Shown: positions 42,601 to 52,390 of the stretch, one piece after another
Layout: every line of letters begins with the position of its first letter
Numbering within the stretch: the first letter of the stretch is position 1
Position numbers and translations under genes: made by a program
From: Agapetus fuscipes
Taxonomy: Eukaryota > Arthropoda > Insecta > Trichoptera > Glossosomatidae
Length of the DNA stretch: 64,000 bases
Assembly: GCA_951799405.1 (NCBI GenBank)
Contig: OX637359.1
Span: 1,732,201-1,796,200, forward strand
Direction: 5' to 3'
Notes under the pieces: model-generated
Databases searched by the model: none
Seen by the model: the letters and a program-made list of their open reading frames with translations, nothing else
What the model was told of the DNA's origin: nothing

Positions 42601-42830
42601 ACCGGTCCCTAACTTGGTGGTAGCGCTTCGGATTCGTAATTGGTAGGTTTTGGGTTCAAATCCCGACGGAGCAAAAAGAGACCATTTAAATTTTAAAATA
42701 TGCTCTTCGCTAGGAAGAAAAAATCATTTACCTTTACCAGAGACCAGTCACCAATGATGCTTTCTATAACGACGATCTAGCTCGCACAGGGCTCTTGAGG
42801 TGAAATACATACAAAAACAAATAGATAATC
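42601..42830 (+). mobile_element. SINE-B, left part, split by the PLE
   Basis: GGTCCCTAACTTGGTGGTAG (head), GGGTTCAAATCCCGACGGAG, body, then GGGCTCTTGAGGTGAAATAC ATACAAAAA. Its 3' tail (CCTAATATTATTATATTTAT) continues at 46038-46060. Confidence 0.85.
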
Positions 42831-43324
42831 GTTTTTAGGCTTTCACGGCCGGATCTAGATGCTTGATTTTCTGGTTCCGGGTTTTGACCGTGGTCCATGT
42901 TTTTGCTTGTCTTCTTCTTTTTTCTTTTTATTCTTTCTTGAAGACTTTATCGTATGTAGGCACCACAAAAAGATTTGTAAACACACGGGTTAAGGAGCAT
43001 AAAAGAAACTGCAGACTAGGGCAGACAGAGAAATCTGCCGTTGCGGAACACGCCCTGTTAGACAACCACGATATAAACTTTGATGACACCAAAATAATTG
43101 CTAAGGCTCGTGGATATTATGCACGGCTGTACAGAGAAGCCATCGAAATTTATAAAAATAAAAATTTTAACAGGAAAGAAGAGTGTTTGAAACTAAACAA
43201 AACATGGTTGAGTACAATTGAAGTTATGAAAGAGGGTAGTTTTATACCTAATAATTAGCCACGCCCCCTTTTAGAATATACGCATAAAAGACATCGTCCA
43301 TCGTTCAGACCTCAGTAGCGAGCA

Positions 43325-43362
43325 GAACTCCGAAGAAGTCGCCCACAGAGGAGACGAAACGT
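43325..43362 (+). ncRNA. Hammerhead-like motif in the left pseudo-LTR
   Basis: CCGAAGA (canonical CTGANGA with T to C), then AGTC...GAC and GAAACG, ending at 43361. Located between the repeat of the ORF end and the start codon at 43419, where PLE hammerheads are known to lie. Confidence 0.6.
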
Positions 43363-43418
43363 AAGCTGAAAGTCTTCAAGAAAGAATAAAAAGAAAAAAG
43401 AAGAAGACAAGCAAAAAC

Positions 43419-45827
43419 ATGGACCACGGTCAAAACCCGGAACCAGAAAATCAAGCATCTAGATCCGGCCGTGAAAGCCTAAAAACATTTATAATACGCC
43501 TCTACGGGGAGGAATTATTCAAGAATTACCGCCTATTGGTTGAACATCGAAGGAAGAAAGTGCGCTTGATATCAACATTGGCCTTCCTTAAGCGATGCAG
43601 AGAGGAGTCAATAATTCCTAAATTTCTAAGAACAAAAAGAAATTTTAATACTCCACAAACTCACCGCATTTACAACCGCTTGGAAACAGCTCTACTAAGA
43701 GAAAGAATCCAATGGACAAGGAAAGAACTATCTTCTATAGACACACAATTGTACAATTTACACTTACTGATCAGCAACACAATAAAACAAGAAGATTGGG
43801 ATAAAATAGACACTATCAGTTTCAACTGCATGGAATCATTATTAGAGTCCTCCACCAATACACACAAGAAAAAATTTACACACTTACATCATACAAACAC
43901 GAATTTAAAACCAGACACTAATACAAACAAAACAGTTATTAACTTATCAAGTCACAATTTGTCTGCTGAGGAAATTTCCTTATTATCCAAAGGTGGAAAT
44001 TTTGCTATTACACCAACCAAAATACCAGTGGAAGAAATAATAGCTAATATCGAAGCTGGCATACGAAATATACCTTCTAGAACTGCAGAGGAAATAAGAT
44101 CAGAATCGGCAAGAATTCTTAAAAAAGCTAAGTTACCAAAGAGTAATATCACGTTTCAAGAACGTAAAGCCCTGAAAACTTTGAATTCTGATGATAATAT
44201 ACTGATTTTACCGGCGGATAAAGGTAACGCAACAGTGGTTATGAACACATCAGATTATCAAGATAAAGTGAAAGCGTTACTTGATCCCACTACATATAAA
44301 GTTTTAAAGAAGGACCCTACATCGAGTGTACTGAGGAAAACAAATGATTTGATTAAGAAATCTCCGCATATTGCTCCTGAAATAAAAAAGGACTTAAGAA
44401 GTTCTGAAGCGATACCGGCCCGTCTGTATTGCCTTCCAAAAGTACACAAAGAAAACACACCACTAAGACCAATAGTCACTACCATAGGATCGCCTACATA
44501 CAAACTGTCTAAGTACCTAACTTCACTACTTCAACCACACGTAGGAAAGACCAATAGTTATATTAAAGACTCTACACATTTTGTCAACAAACTAAAAGAC
44601 CTAACGTGCAATCCTTCAGATATCTTGGTGAGCTTTGACATTATATCCCTATTCACCATGATTCCAGTGGATGAAGCTCTTGAATGCATAAGAAAAACTA
44701 TAGGCAATGACTATATTGACTTATACAAACACTGTTTATCTACCACATATTTTCAATGGAACTCCCACTTCTATGAACAGATGTCAGGAGTAGCTATGGG
44801 CAATTGCCTTAGTCCTGCCGTGGCTAATCTATATATGGAATTTTTTGAAAAGACAGCAATGGAAACTGCACCTAAAAAACCAAAATGTTGGTTTCGATAT
44901 GTTGATGACACCTTCATAATATGGAACCACGGAGAGGAGGAACTGAACAATTTCCTTACTCATTTAAACAGCATCAACCATAGAATACAATTTACAATGG
45001 AGAAAGAAAATGGTGATAATTCAATAGCTTTTCTGGATGTTCTGGTCACACGCACACACGAAGGTATACTAAATTACAAAGTGTATAGAAAGCCCACACA
45101 CACTGACAGATATCTACACAAATTTTCAAATCATCATCCCGCCCAAAAACGAGGTGTTATAAAAACACTAATGGACAGAGCAACCAGAATTTGTCAGCCT
45201 GCCTCACTAGAAACAGAAATACAACATCTAAAAACAGCCCTAGTGAGAAATGGTTATACAAATAAAGAGATAAACCGTTTTACACGGAGAAAAAATTCCT
45301 CTACCATAACAAGTAAATATGACACTAATGCAACAAAGGTCTTTATCCCATATCTCAGAGGTATCACTGATCGCATTGGAAAAATACTTCTCAAAAATAA
45401 TATAAAAACCATATACATTCCGACCATGAAGATACAACACGCCTTACGTTCTGCAAAAGACAGACTGGATGTCCTGGACTCACCTGGTGTATATCAAATA
45501 CCGTGTAGCTGCGGTTTATCGTATGTAGGCACCACAAAAAGATTTGTAAACACACGGGTTAAGGAGCATAAAAGAAACTGCAGACTAGGGCAGACAGAGA
45601 AATCTGCCGTTGCGGAACACGCCCTGTTAGACAACCACGATATAAACTTTGATGACACCAAAATAATTGCTAAGGCTCGTGGATATTATGCACGGCTGTA
45701 CAGAGAAGCCATCGAAATTTATAAAAATAAAAATTTTAACAGGAAAGAAGAGTGTTTGAAACTAAACAAAACATGGTTGAGTACAATTGAAGTTATGAAA
45801 GAGGGTAGTTTTATACCTAATAATTAG
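43419..45827 (+). CDS. Penelope-like element reverse transcriptase / GIY-YIG endonuclease
   Basis: An intact 802-codon ORF. An N-terminal region of about 250 residues leads to the RT core: LPADKGNATVVMN (motif 1 region), RLYCLPKVHKENTPLRPIVT, VSFDIISLFTMIPVDEAL, GVAMGNCLSPAVANLYMEFF and the catalytic FRYVDD (D496-D497 approx.), FLDVLVTR. A linker precedes the C-terminal GIY-YIG nuclease: GVYQIPCSCG at about 690-699 with the CxC motif and SYVGTTKRFVNTRVKEHKRN. The GIY is replaced by GVY, common in this clade. RT would copy RNA at a site opened by the nuclease. The chosen ATG lies within the left pseudo-LTR, which is normal for these elements. Penelope/Poseidon-type is likely; Athena-like is excluded by the GIY-YIG domain. 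The first 131-codon frame at 42863-43258 is just the duplicated C-terminus. Confidence 0.97.
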   Translation: MDHGQNPEPENQASRSGRESLKTFIIRLYGEELFKNYRLLVEHRRKKVRLISTLAFLKRCREESIIPKFLRTKRNFNTPQTHRIYNRLETALLRERIQWTRKELSSIDTQLYNLHLLISNTIKQEDWDKIDTISFNCMESLLESSTNTHKKKFTHLHHTNTNLKPDTNTNKTVINLSSHNLSAEEISLLSKGGNFAITPTKIPVEEIIANIEAGIRNIPSRTAEEIRSESARILKKAKLPKSNITFQERKALKTLNSDDNILILPADKGNATVVMNTSDYQDKVKALLDPTTYKVLKKDPTSSVLRKTNDLIKKSPHIAPEIKKDLRSSEAIPARLYCLPKVHKENTPLRPIVTTIGSPTYKLSKYLTSLLQPHVGKTNSYIKDSTHFVNKLKDLTCNPSDILVSFDIISLFTMIPVDEALECIRKTIGNDYIDLYKHCLSTTYFQWNSHFYEQMSGVAMGNCLSPAVANLYMEFFEKTAMETAPKKPKCWFRYVDDTFIIWNHGEEELNNFLTHLNSINHRIQFTMEKENGDNSIAFLDVLVTRTHEGILNYKVYRKPTHTDRYLHKFSNHHPAQKRGVIKTLMDRATRICQPASLETEIQHLKTALVRNGYTNKEINRFTRRKNSSTITSKYDTNATKVFIPYLRGITDRIGKILLKNNIKTIYIPTMKIQHALRSAKDRLDVLDSPGVYQIPCSCGLSYVGTTKRFVNTRVKEHKRNCRLGQTEKSAVAEHALLDNHDINFDDTKIIAKARGYYARLYREAIEIYKNKNFNRKEECLKLNKTWLSTIEVMKEGSFIPNN

Positions 45828-45893
45828 CCACGCCCCCTTTTAGAATATACGCATAAAAGACATCGTCCATCGTTCAGACCTCAGTAGCGAGCA

Positions 45894-45931
45894 GAACTCC
45901 GAAGAAGTCGCCCACAGAGGAGACGAAACGT
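45894..45931 (+). ncRNA. Hammerhead-like motif in the right pseudo-LTR
   Basis: Same sequence as 43325-43362, offset by 2569 bp. Confidence 0.6.
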
Positions 45932-46124
45932 AAGCTGAAAGTCTTCAAGAAAGAATAAAAAGAAAAAAGAAGAAGACAAGCAAAAACATGGACCACGGTC
46001 AAAACCCGGAACCAGAAAATCAAGCAAATAGATAATCCTAATATTATTATATTTATTACCTTTTTCTCCCACAAAAACCATTTCTTTATCATTCTTTCAA
46101 CGAACACTTTCTCCCACAATCATT

Positions 46125-46430
46125 CATCACTTGTTCTCTCGATATATCCAAATGAATCTTACTAAAAACCTCCTTTTTAAATCTTTACTTTCACACTTTC
46201 CTTTGCATCACATTCTTCTCTTACAAAATCATTCCTCACGCTAGCACTCCAGTTTTTCCCCAATTTTCTTAGATGGTCTATTTCAAATTTTGGAGCTCAT
46301 TCGTTATTTCATAAATTTGCCCCATCCACACTTTTCCCGGTCTTCCTCTATGTCGACATCCATCTATTCGTGCAGCGTTATTTTCGTCAGTCTATCATCA
46401 TTCATTGCCTCTACACGCCTTTATGTTTTA
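46125..46430 (-). pseudogene. RTE-like LINE fragment, rearranged
   Basis: Minus-strand pieces of RWFGHMER.., REECDAKESVKVK and GRPRKVWMGQIYEI occur out of register: two segments (46130-46285 and 46290-46425) are joined in the wrong order. Old and broken. 46431-46700 has no gene. Confidence 0.65.
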
Positions 46431-46707
46431 TCCATTTTTTTTTCCATCCAGAGTTGATCACCTAAAATAATTACATAAAAGCAGAACAAAGCTGTCTGTA
46501 AATTGAAAACACCAAAAAAGCGACGCGGGAAAATAACACACAACATTGTGAAAATAAAAAGGTTTCACAATGCCGCTGGATGCCGGGGTTTTCATCAGCA
46601 TTCATTTCCTCTGGTGGGCTTGCAAATCCGGCCGCCTGCAAAATGACACAGTAGGCTTTACGGCGAGTATCAAACTTTCTGTGTTTACGCAACTGTAGCG
46701 TTTTACC

Positions 46708-47195
46708 GGTCCGTAGTCCAGTGGTAGCACTTCAGACTCGTGAATGGAAGGTTGCGGGTTCGAATCCCTTTGGAGCACAAAAAAGATATCATTTATATTT
46801 TCAAATTTGCTCTTCGCTTGGTTGAAAAATTCATAAAACTTTACCAATGACTGGTCATGAAAAGGTCCATCCAGCCTTACAGCAACTGGGTCTTCCTTAA
46901 GAATTGGCGCTTTGTAGCGACGACCAAGCTCGTTAAAAGTCGGGTCGATAGCTCAAGTTGGTAGAATGCTTGCATTCCATGCCGAGAGCAAGGGTTTGGT
47001 CCCAAGGTGTACTCAACCTTCAGAAAAAATGAGAACCAGCCCCCCGGGAGCTGGGAAATCCCCACTTCAAATGAAAGTTGTTGGTGTGAGGCCGGCTCCC
47101 TTACCTGTAAAAATAAATAGGTCCCAAATCGCCACATGCGACTCCTTTGAGGATAAGGCAGGCAAGAAGTTACACTATATGTGTAGCTTAGTTGC
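46708..47195 (+). mobile_element. Composite SINE B-C, near full length
   Basis: B head GGTCCGTAGTCCAGTGGTAG at 46708 (B box GGGTTCGAATCCC), body to ACCAAGCTCGTTAAAAGTCG, C head GGTCGATAGCTCAAGTTGGT at 46943, then GAGAACCAGCCCCCCGGGAG and AAGTTACACTATATGTGTAG with a T run. Same junction as 28085. Confidence 0.92.
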
Positions 47196-47266
47196 TTTTT
47201 TTTGACTGATTTAAATAAAGCACTGAGTACCAAAATATTCGATTTCAAACGAAGTATACCTAAAGG

Positions 47267-47508
47267 TGTGAATCACATCTAAAGAACCCTTTGCGAGCTT
47301 GGTCGTAACCATTAAAAGCGCCAAGCCTCAAGCAAGATCCAGTTGCTGTAAGGCTGGATGGACGTTTTGTGACCGGTATATGAATTTTTCAACCCAACGA
47401 AGAGCAAATTTGAAAATATAAATGGTATTTTTTTGTGCTACACCGGGATTCGAATCCACGTCCTTCCGTTTTCAAGTGCGAAGCGTTACCACTAGACTAC
47501 GGGCCGGA
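47267..47508 (-). mobile_element. SINE-B
   Basis: CCCTTTGCGAGCTTGGTCGT, CAGTTGCTGTAAGGCTGGAT, GTTACCACTAGACTACGGGC. Nearly full length, without a C module. Confidence 0.88.
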
Positions 47509-47596
47509 ATAATGTTTGCTTCGTTTTCTCAGTTTAACTACTTTAGTAATTAGTGCCATCTTTTAATCAACCATTTAATTGCCACATCATCAACAA

Positions 47597-47690
47597 CTCT
47601 GCGGCACTACATCTAGTGCCATAGACCTCTAGAGTCTCTCGAATCTAGGGAGTCTCCCGCACAGGCTTCCTTAAAAATATATTAATGATC
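47597..47690 (+). repeat. CR1/jockey-like LINE 3' UTR
   Basis: CTCTGCGGCACTACATCTAG, AGACCTCTAGAGTCTCTCG, GGGAGTCTCCCGCACAGG, then TTCCTTAAAAA. Same as the UTR of 703-1562. Confidence 0.75.
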
Positions 47691-47852
47691 TGTAAAAATA
47701 GCGCCTCTATGTGAGAGTATCAGTTTTCATGTTTAACTCAAAACTCGTGAATCTTTTATTTTTTACATCAAACATATGTACTTGTATACAATATAGGTGG
47801 CTTTGTAAAAAAATATCAAATGCACCGAATAAAAAAGGTATGCAACTAAGAC

Positions 47853-48095
47853 ACACAAATAGTGTAACTTCTTGCCTGTGTTATCCGCAAAGGGTTCGCA
47901 TGTAACGAGTCGGGACCTATTTATTTTTACGGGCAAGGGGGCTGGCCTCACACCAACCACTTACATTTGAAGTGGTGGTTTCCCAGCTCCCGGGGTGCTG
48001 ATTCTCATTTCTTGTGAAGACTGAGTACACCTTGGGATGGAAACCTTGCTCTCGGCATGGAATGCAAGCACTCTACCAACTTGAGTTATCGAACT
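47853..48095 (-). mobile_element. SINE-C part of a B-C composite
   Basis: GTGTAACTTCTTGCCTGTGT, CCTATTTATTTTTACGGGCA, GGCATGGAATGCAAGCACTC and AGTTATCGA. The C head meets the B body at TTTTTACGAACTTGGTC (about 48100). Confidence 0.87.
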
Positions 48096-48294
48096 GACTT
48101 TTTACGAACTTGGTCTTCGCTACAATGCGCCAATTCTCAAGCAAGACCCAGTTGCTGTAAAGCTGGATGAACTTTTTTTGTCTTTGTTAAAGATTTATGA
48201 TTTTTTTCAACCCAGCGAAGAGCAAATTTGAAAACTTGTATATTTTTTGTGCTCCGTCGGGATTCGAATCCACAACCTTCCATTTACGAGTCCG
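48096..48294 (-). mobile_element. SINE-B part of the B-C composite, head split by a LINE
   Basis: CAGTTGCTGTAAAGCTGGAT, CAACCCAGCGAAGAGC, CGGGATTCGAATCCAC and ACGAGTCCGA. The remaining head (ACTACTGGACTACGGACCGG) lies at 48607-48636. Confidence 0.88.
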
Positions 48295-48606
48295 ATATTT
48301 GGATATTATTATTTAATGATGTATAAAATGTAATTTGTCGTGTGTGTGTGTTCCTTGACTTATAGGTTGGTATGCGGCTGACCACCCATGCTGTAAAAAT
48401 GGTTCACTTTGCCAATGTCACCCCTGTCTCAGGGAAGGACGGCAAGAGTTGCAGGGTGTATGTCCATTTGAGATTTGATTTTTATGTTGTAGGTTCACAT
48501 GAGGCATGTGCAAGCGCGAACTTGTACGTGTCTGGTTGTGAGAATGCATGTAATGTGAATCTTCAATGTAACATATCCTTGCAACTTAGATTAGATTAGA
48601 TTAGAT
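48295..48606 (+). repeat. RTE-like LINE 3' end inserted in a SINE-B head
   Basis: TTGGATATTATTATTTAATG and AATTTGTCGTGTGTGTGTG (LINE UTR) run into a young A-tail (48351-48606) ending (TTAGA)n. GATAT is found on each side, a possible short target-site duplication. The UTR matches 41329-41390 in reverse, including bases outside the A-tail. 48640-49005 has no gene. Confidence 0.9.
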
Positions 48607-49008
48607 ATGCTACTACTGGACTACGGACCGGACAATAAACATACATACCTACTATTTTACGTTGTATTATGTGACGGGCCATTACAGCATTTTGCAGTTG
48701 ACGCTATATCCGACTGCTCCAGCTCCATGGTCCGTACAAAGCGTCATGGCATTACCGTTAGTAATTAAAAAATATATAATTGCTGGCGCAGAGCCTAACC
48801 CTTTTCCCTCTTTTCATGAAACAGAGTCCTTTCTTCTCCATGCGAGGCGCAGCTCGACTAGTTCTTTCTTTTCATGGGGCAACCAGGTCCAAGGGTCTCC
48901 TAATGAGGTGGACTAGCGCTATAAAGAAGAAACACGGAGGTTGAAGTATCTCCTTGCGTTATGTGAATAGTTCTGTGTTAAATGGTAGAGAAAGAGTTAA
49001 ATGACTAT

Positions 49009-49075
49009 CTATAATCTAAGTTGCAAAAGAGATTTATTAAAATTTAAAATTTATATTAAATGCATGCCCGCAAAA
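49009..49075 (-). repeat. A-tail 3' stub
   Basis: CTATAATCTAAGTTGCAAAA ... TTAAATGCATGCCCGCAAA. Confidence 0.75.
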
Positions 49076-49077
49076 CA

Positions 49078-49305
49078 CCGGACCGTAGCTCAGTGGTAGC
49101 ACTGCGGACTCTGAATGGGAAGGTTGTGGGTTCGAATCCCGGCGGAGCACAAAAAATATACCATTTATATTTTCAAATTTGCTCTTCGCTGGGTTTAAAA
49201 ATTCATAAACCTTAACCAATGACCGGTCACCAAAGGTCCATCCAGCCTTACAGCAACTGGGTTTTGCTTGAGTATTGGCGCTTTGTAGCGAGGACCAAGC
49301 TCGTA
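49078..49305 (+). mobile_element. SINE-B fused to a LINE 3' end at the usual B-C junction
   Basis: Head CGGACCGTAGCTCAGTGGTA, B box GGGTTCGAATCCC, body to GACCAAGCTCGTA, the same breakpoint at which SINE-C is joined elsewhere. Here a CR1-like LINE 3' end follows. Confidence 0.88.
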
Positions 49306-49405
49306 CACCTCTGCGGCACTACAACAAGTCTCATAGACATTATAGACCCCTAGAGTCTCTAGAATCTAGGGAGTCTCCCGCACAGGATTTCTTAAAAAAA
49401 AAAAC
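49306..49405 (+). repeat. CR1/jockey-like LINE 3' UTR with poly(A)
   Basis: CACCTCTGCGGCACTACAAC, GACCCCTAGAGTCTCTAG, GGGAGTCTCCCGCACAGG, then TTTCTTAAAAAAAAAAA. Confidence 0.78.
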
Positions 49406-49429
49406 AGGTACGTGTAAATTCTCACTTCC

Positions 49430-49624
49430 AAAATGATGCATATGACGACCTTTTGACGGAAGACACTTTCTAATATTTTTTCTAATTTGGCGCAGTGAAA
49501 AAAAGGAGGAAGCTATTGTGGCATCTATTTGCCTTTCTAATGTCAGGTTCCGGTCCAGTAAGATTCCTAGAAGTCTCACCGAATCGGAAGGCTGGATCAG
49601 CTTACATTTATATATTATAACCAA
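49430..49624 (-). pseudogene. CR1-like LINE RT fragment
   Basis: Minus: VIIYKCKLIQPSDSVRLLGI, LLDRNLTLERQIDATIASSF, FSLRQIRKNIRKCLPSKGR, the segment just after the RT palm in CR1-type elements. 49625-49930 has no gene. Confidence 0.72.
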
Positions 49625-49937
49625 TGTTCTTACTTGTCAGAAACTGTAGCCTGTTTATAAAAAAACGCTATATTCTGAAAATATTGCAAAATAGTAAAAA
49701 AGTGTAGATATTACATAAAATGCTGCCACTGCGCAAATACAAAAAAAAATCAGCAAATTTTCTGGACATGAAGCAAAACAAACGTGTTTAAAATTATTGA
49801 GGGAACAAAACTTATGTGAAAAAAATACGCTTGCTTCGTGATTTTTTATTAATTTGATAAAATATTCCTTCGCAAGCACAAAAACGTCGCATTCCACCCC
49901 CCTTTACTATGTAAATTGCTATGCGAAATAATTTCAG

Positions 49938-49973
49938 TATAAAAAGATCAAAATATTTGAGTGAAGCATCATA
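49938..49973 (+). promoter_or_regulatory. Core promoter of the Cys-rich protein gene
   Basis: TATAAAAA at 49938-49945. An initiator-like TCATA lies about 31-33 nt downstream (49969-49973); ATCAGTT at 49978 and TCAGTG at 50001 are alternatives of the arthropod TCAGT type. The ATG is at 50023. Confidence 0.6.
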
Positions 49974-50022
49974 AGAAATCAGTTTTCATTTGAATATTGT
50001 TCAGTGATAGTAAACATCAAAA

Positions 50023-51429
50023 ATGTCGGGAAAAATTGTGTCAATATTTGTTTTGGCCGCTATGGCACAGGTAACACTTTTTTTAAATATTCTCTACTTT
50101 TTTTTTTTAATTGTCTTAAATCTTACTTATAGTTGCTGTGAGCCTGACCTCTCGTACTGTAAAAAATGGTTCACTTTGCCAATGTCACCACTGTTTCAGG
50201 GAACGTCGGTAAAGTTGCAGGGCTGATGTTTACTTAAGGTTTGGATTTTAATCTGTACTGTAAGTACACATGCTGCATTTGTGAGCGCACACTTACACGT
50301 GTCTGTTTGTGGGCATGCATCATAAATGTCATAAGATCAAGCTTGCAGAGGGCTCTTGAGGTGTGATTCGTACAAAAACAGCGCTCACCAAATAAATCAT
50401 CCTTTAATTACTACTATTATTTGCGTTTCTTTTCGATTAAACTCGACAAGATACTCATCTTGAAATTATTTTCTAGCTTTTACAAGTCTTTCACCTTACC
50501 CAGTTAATTTGTCAGAAGTTCAAGGGATTCTTTTTTTGTTTTTCTGATCAACTTTAAATTTATCATGTCAAACAGAAGAACAATTGAATAATTTTCATGT
50601 TCACTGTTCTCAGGTTGTAGTGTCCGAGAGGCCAACACCATACCACTACAAGCTCCAATCAACCAATGGCTACAAACACTCTTCCAACTCCTATGTTCAA
50701 TCAGAACCAGTCTACAGTTGTGAGCCACAAAGGGAGTTAGTCTGCAAAAGCCACGATGGAGAAGGATCATGTGGTTATGATGCCACACCAAACGAGATCC
50801 ACATTGTCATCCAACGTCCAAACTCTTGCTCTGCTCCAAGCTGTGATGGCCCAAATTCATGTGGCAATGACCAAGAACAAAGCTGTTATGTCCCAAAGCA
50901 ATCTTGTTTTAAAGTGCCAGAACCATCTTGTGATTCTTCAAAACCGAGTTGCAATGTTCCAGAACAAAACTGTAATGTCCCAAAGCAATCTTGTTGCAAA
51001 GTTCCAGAACAATCTTGTTACGAAATTCCAGAACCATCTTGTGGATCTTGTAAACCAAGTTGTGAAATCCCAGAGCAAAGCTGTGATGTCCCAAAGCAAT
51101 CTTGTTGCAAAGTTCCAGAACAATCTTGTTACGAGATTCCAGAACCATCTTGTGGATCTTTTAGACCAATTTGTAAAGCCCCATCTTGTGATGTTCCAAA
51201 TGTCCCAGAGCAACATTGCCATGCCCCAGAAGCAAAACGTGGAAGGTCATCCAAGTATGCTCCAGTTTACGAAAACAACCCAACCTGCGAATGCGATCAC
51301 CCGTGTTCTTGTGATGCTCCTTGCAACTGTAATGAAGCAAAATCTGTTTGTTACAAGGTACAACCCAAACCAGTAGTGCGTGTGAACAGATATCGACCAT
51401 CAGCCAAATATGGACATTCTAGCCACTAA
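50023..51429 (+). CDS. Secreted Cys/Pro-rich repeat protein, two exons
   Basis: Exon 1 50023-50070 and exon 2 50614-51429, joined in phase 0 across a GT...AG intron (CAG/GTAACA; TTCTCAG/GTTGTAG). The product is about 287 residues. It starts with MSGKIVSIFVLAAMAQVVVS, a good signal peptide. A Tyr/Ser-rich stretch follows, then a Cys-rich core made of SCxVPxQ-like heptads: two 37-residue units (50947-51057 and 51058-51168) differ at a few residues, with a partial third before them. The C-terminus has a separate cluster CECDHPCSCDAPCNCN and a basic end. ATG context ATCAAAATG is good. Cys spacing suggests disulfide cross-linking in an extracellular structural material such as cuticle, eggshell, silk or glue; I do not recognise the family. 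The longer frame starting at 50584 is an artefact that reads through the intron end. Confidence 0.85.
50071..50613 (+). other. Intron of the Cys-rich gene, containing retroelement debris
   Basis: Starts GTAACAC, ends TTCTCAG after a pyrimidine-containing tract. It holds an A-tail copy without its ends (50128-50335, same sense as the gene) fused to a SINE-B 3' end (50336-50415, AGGGCTCTTGAGGTGTGATT). Confidence 0.85.
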
Positions 51430-51500
51430 GATGAGACAAATTGATATCCTTGATTTGATGTTCACGATTTGATAAGACTCCATTCTTTCTCTTGGAGTTT

Positions 51501-51664
51501 GTTCCCACTTGTCGGGTGTCGGATTCGTATATTAATCGGAGGTTCCAGTAGCAGAACATTATGTATGAAGCTATTCCCACTTATCGGAAAACGATTTTGC
51601 TCGAAATGTTCTGCCTCTGGAGCCTCCGATTAATATACGGATCCGACACCCGACAAGTGGTAAC
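51501..51664. mobile_element. Hairpin MITE in the presumed 3' UTR
   Basis: Arms 51501-51561 and 51604-51664 are inverted repeats (ACTTGTCGGGTGTCGGAT, TATATTAATCGGAGG) with about 5 mismatches in 61. Loop 42 nt. Transcripts of the upstream gene that reach the poly(A) signal at 51991 would fold a 60-bp hairpin here. Confidence 0.9.
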
Positions 51665-51990
51665 GGGCTCTTAGGGTTGTGCTTCTGATGGAAGTTATCA
51701 CTCTTCCCCAGTTTTCTCTTGATTGCGCTTTGGACCAAACCACCGAGGTGCATGCTGTTGTCTTTATTTGATTGGTCTATTGTGTGGAGGATTTGCCATG
51801 GACGACGTGTCCGAAGAACTGAAGAATACGGCGTGTGCATATACTGGCCAGATTTAAGCCATCCAAGCGTAGCTCCAGATAAATGGACTCTAGCTAGCTA
51901 TCTAGGACTAGCTGTCCATGGGACTCAGAGTATGTTGACAAGAAAAAGAAACACAAAAGTGTAATCAGATCATCCAAATTTACATCGACA

Positions 51991-51996
51991 AATAAA
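51991..51996 (+). terminator. Candidate poly(A) signal
   Basis: AATAAA, the first after the stop codon at 51429, with a TG/T-rich tract (CATGTGCTTTTTTGGG) 30-45 nt downstream. The 3' UTR would be about 580 nt. Confidence 0.5.
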
Positions 51997-52046
51997 GTAT
52001 ACATATTATTGCATTCACAATCATGTGCTTTTTTGGGAAAATTACT

Positions 52047-52390
52047 TCGTACTTAACATTTTTTGTATAATTTCAATAGTTTTTGAGTAAATATGGAAAA
52101 ACTGAAACTACGAAATGAATTAAATTTTAATTAAATCCAAGAAACAGTTTTTCCATATTTACTCAAAATTATTGACATTATAAAAAAAATGTTAAGTACG
52201 GAACCTAAGCAATGTATAGTTCTGTAATTAAATAGCAAAAAAAAATTTCCAAAATACAGCACACACGAAAAAAAAAGCTAAAAACGTACAAAAAACGCGT
52301 TTTTTTAAATATTTTTTTGTGGTGACAATTCTTAAGTTATATATTTTGTTCAATCTTTATAATTAAGAAAAAAAATTAATAAACGTGCAT
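52047..52390. repeat. Repeat H with inverted left end
   Basis: TCGTACTTAACATTTTTTGT (52050) and AAAAAATGTTAAGTACG (52185) are part of inverted arms of about 58 nt. The remainder, to TTTTTTGTGGTGACA (about 52326), matches 63600-63830. AT-rich, no coding frame. 52391-52765 is unassigned. Confidence 0.65.

Larger units (their letters stand above)
42831..46024 (+). mobile_element. Complete Penelope-like element with pseudo-LTRs and inverted 5' segment
   Basis: Three parts. 42831-42945 is an inverted copy of 43372-43486. 42946-43457 is a 512-bp copy of the element's 3' end plus leader and is repeated directly at 45515-46026; I saw no difference between the two. The body with the ORF lies between. 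CAAATAGATAATC (13 bp) flanks the insertion at 42818-42830 and 46025-46037. Partial tandem pseudo-LTRs and an inverted 5' piece are hallmarks of Penelope-like elements. Identical repeats and an intact ORF indicate recent insertion. It interrupts a SINE-B. Confidence 0.96.

Noticed and set aside
42863..43258. Separate 131-codon gene upstream of the PLE ORF
   Set aside because: It is the duplicated C-terminal end of the PLE ORF within the left pseudo-LTR, joined by chance to the inverted segment.
50756..51376. 206-codon frame overlapping the Cys-rich gene
   Set aside because: A shadow of the repeat in another frame (Gln/Val/Asn-rich), without signal peptide or start context.
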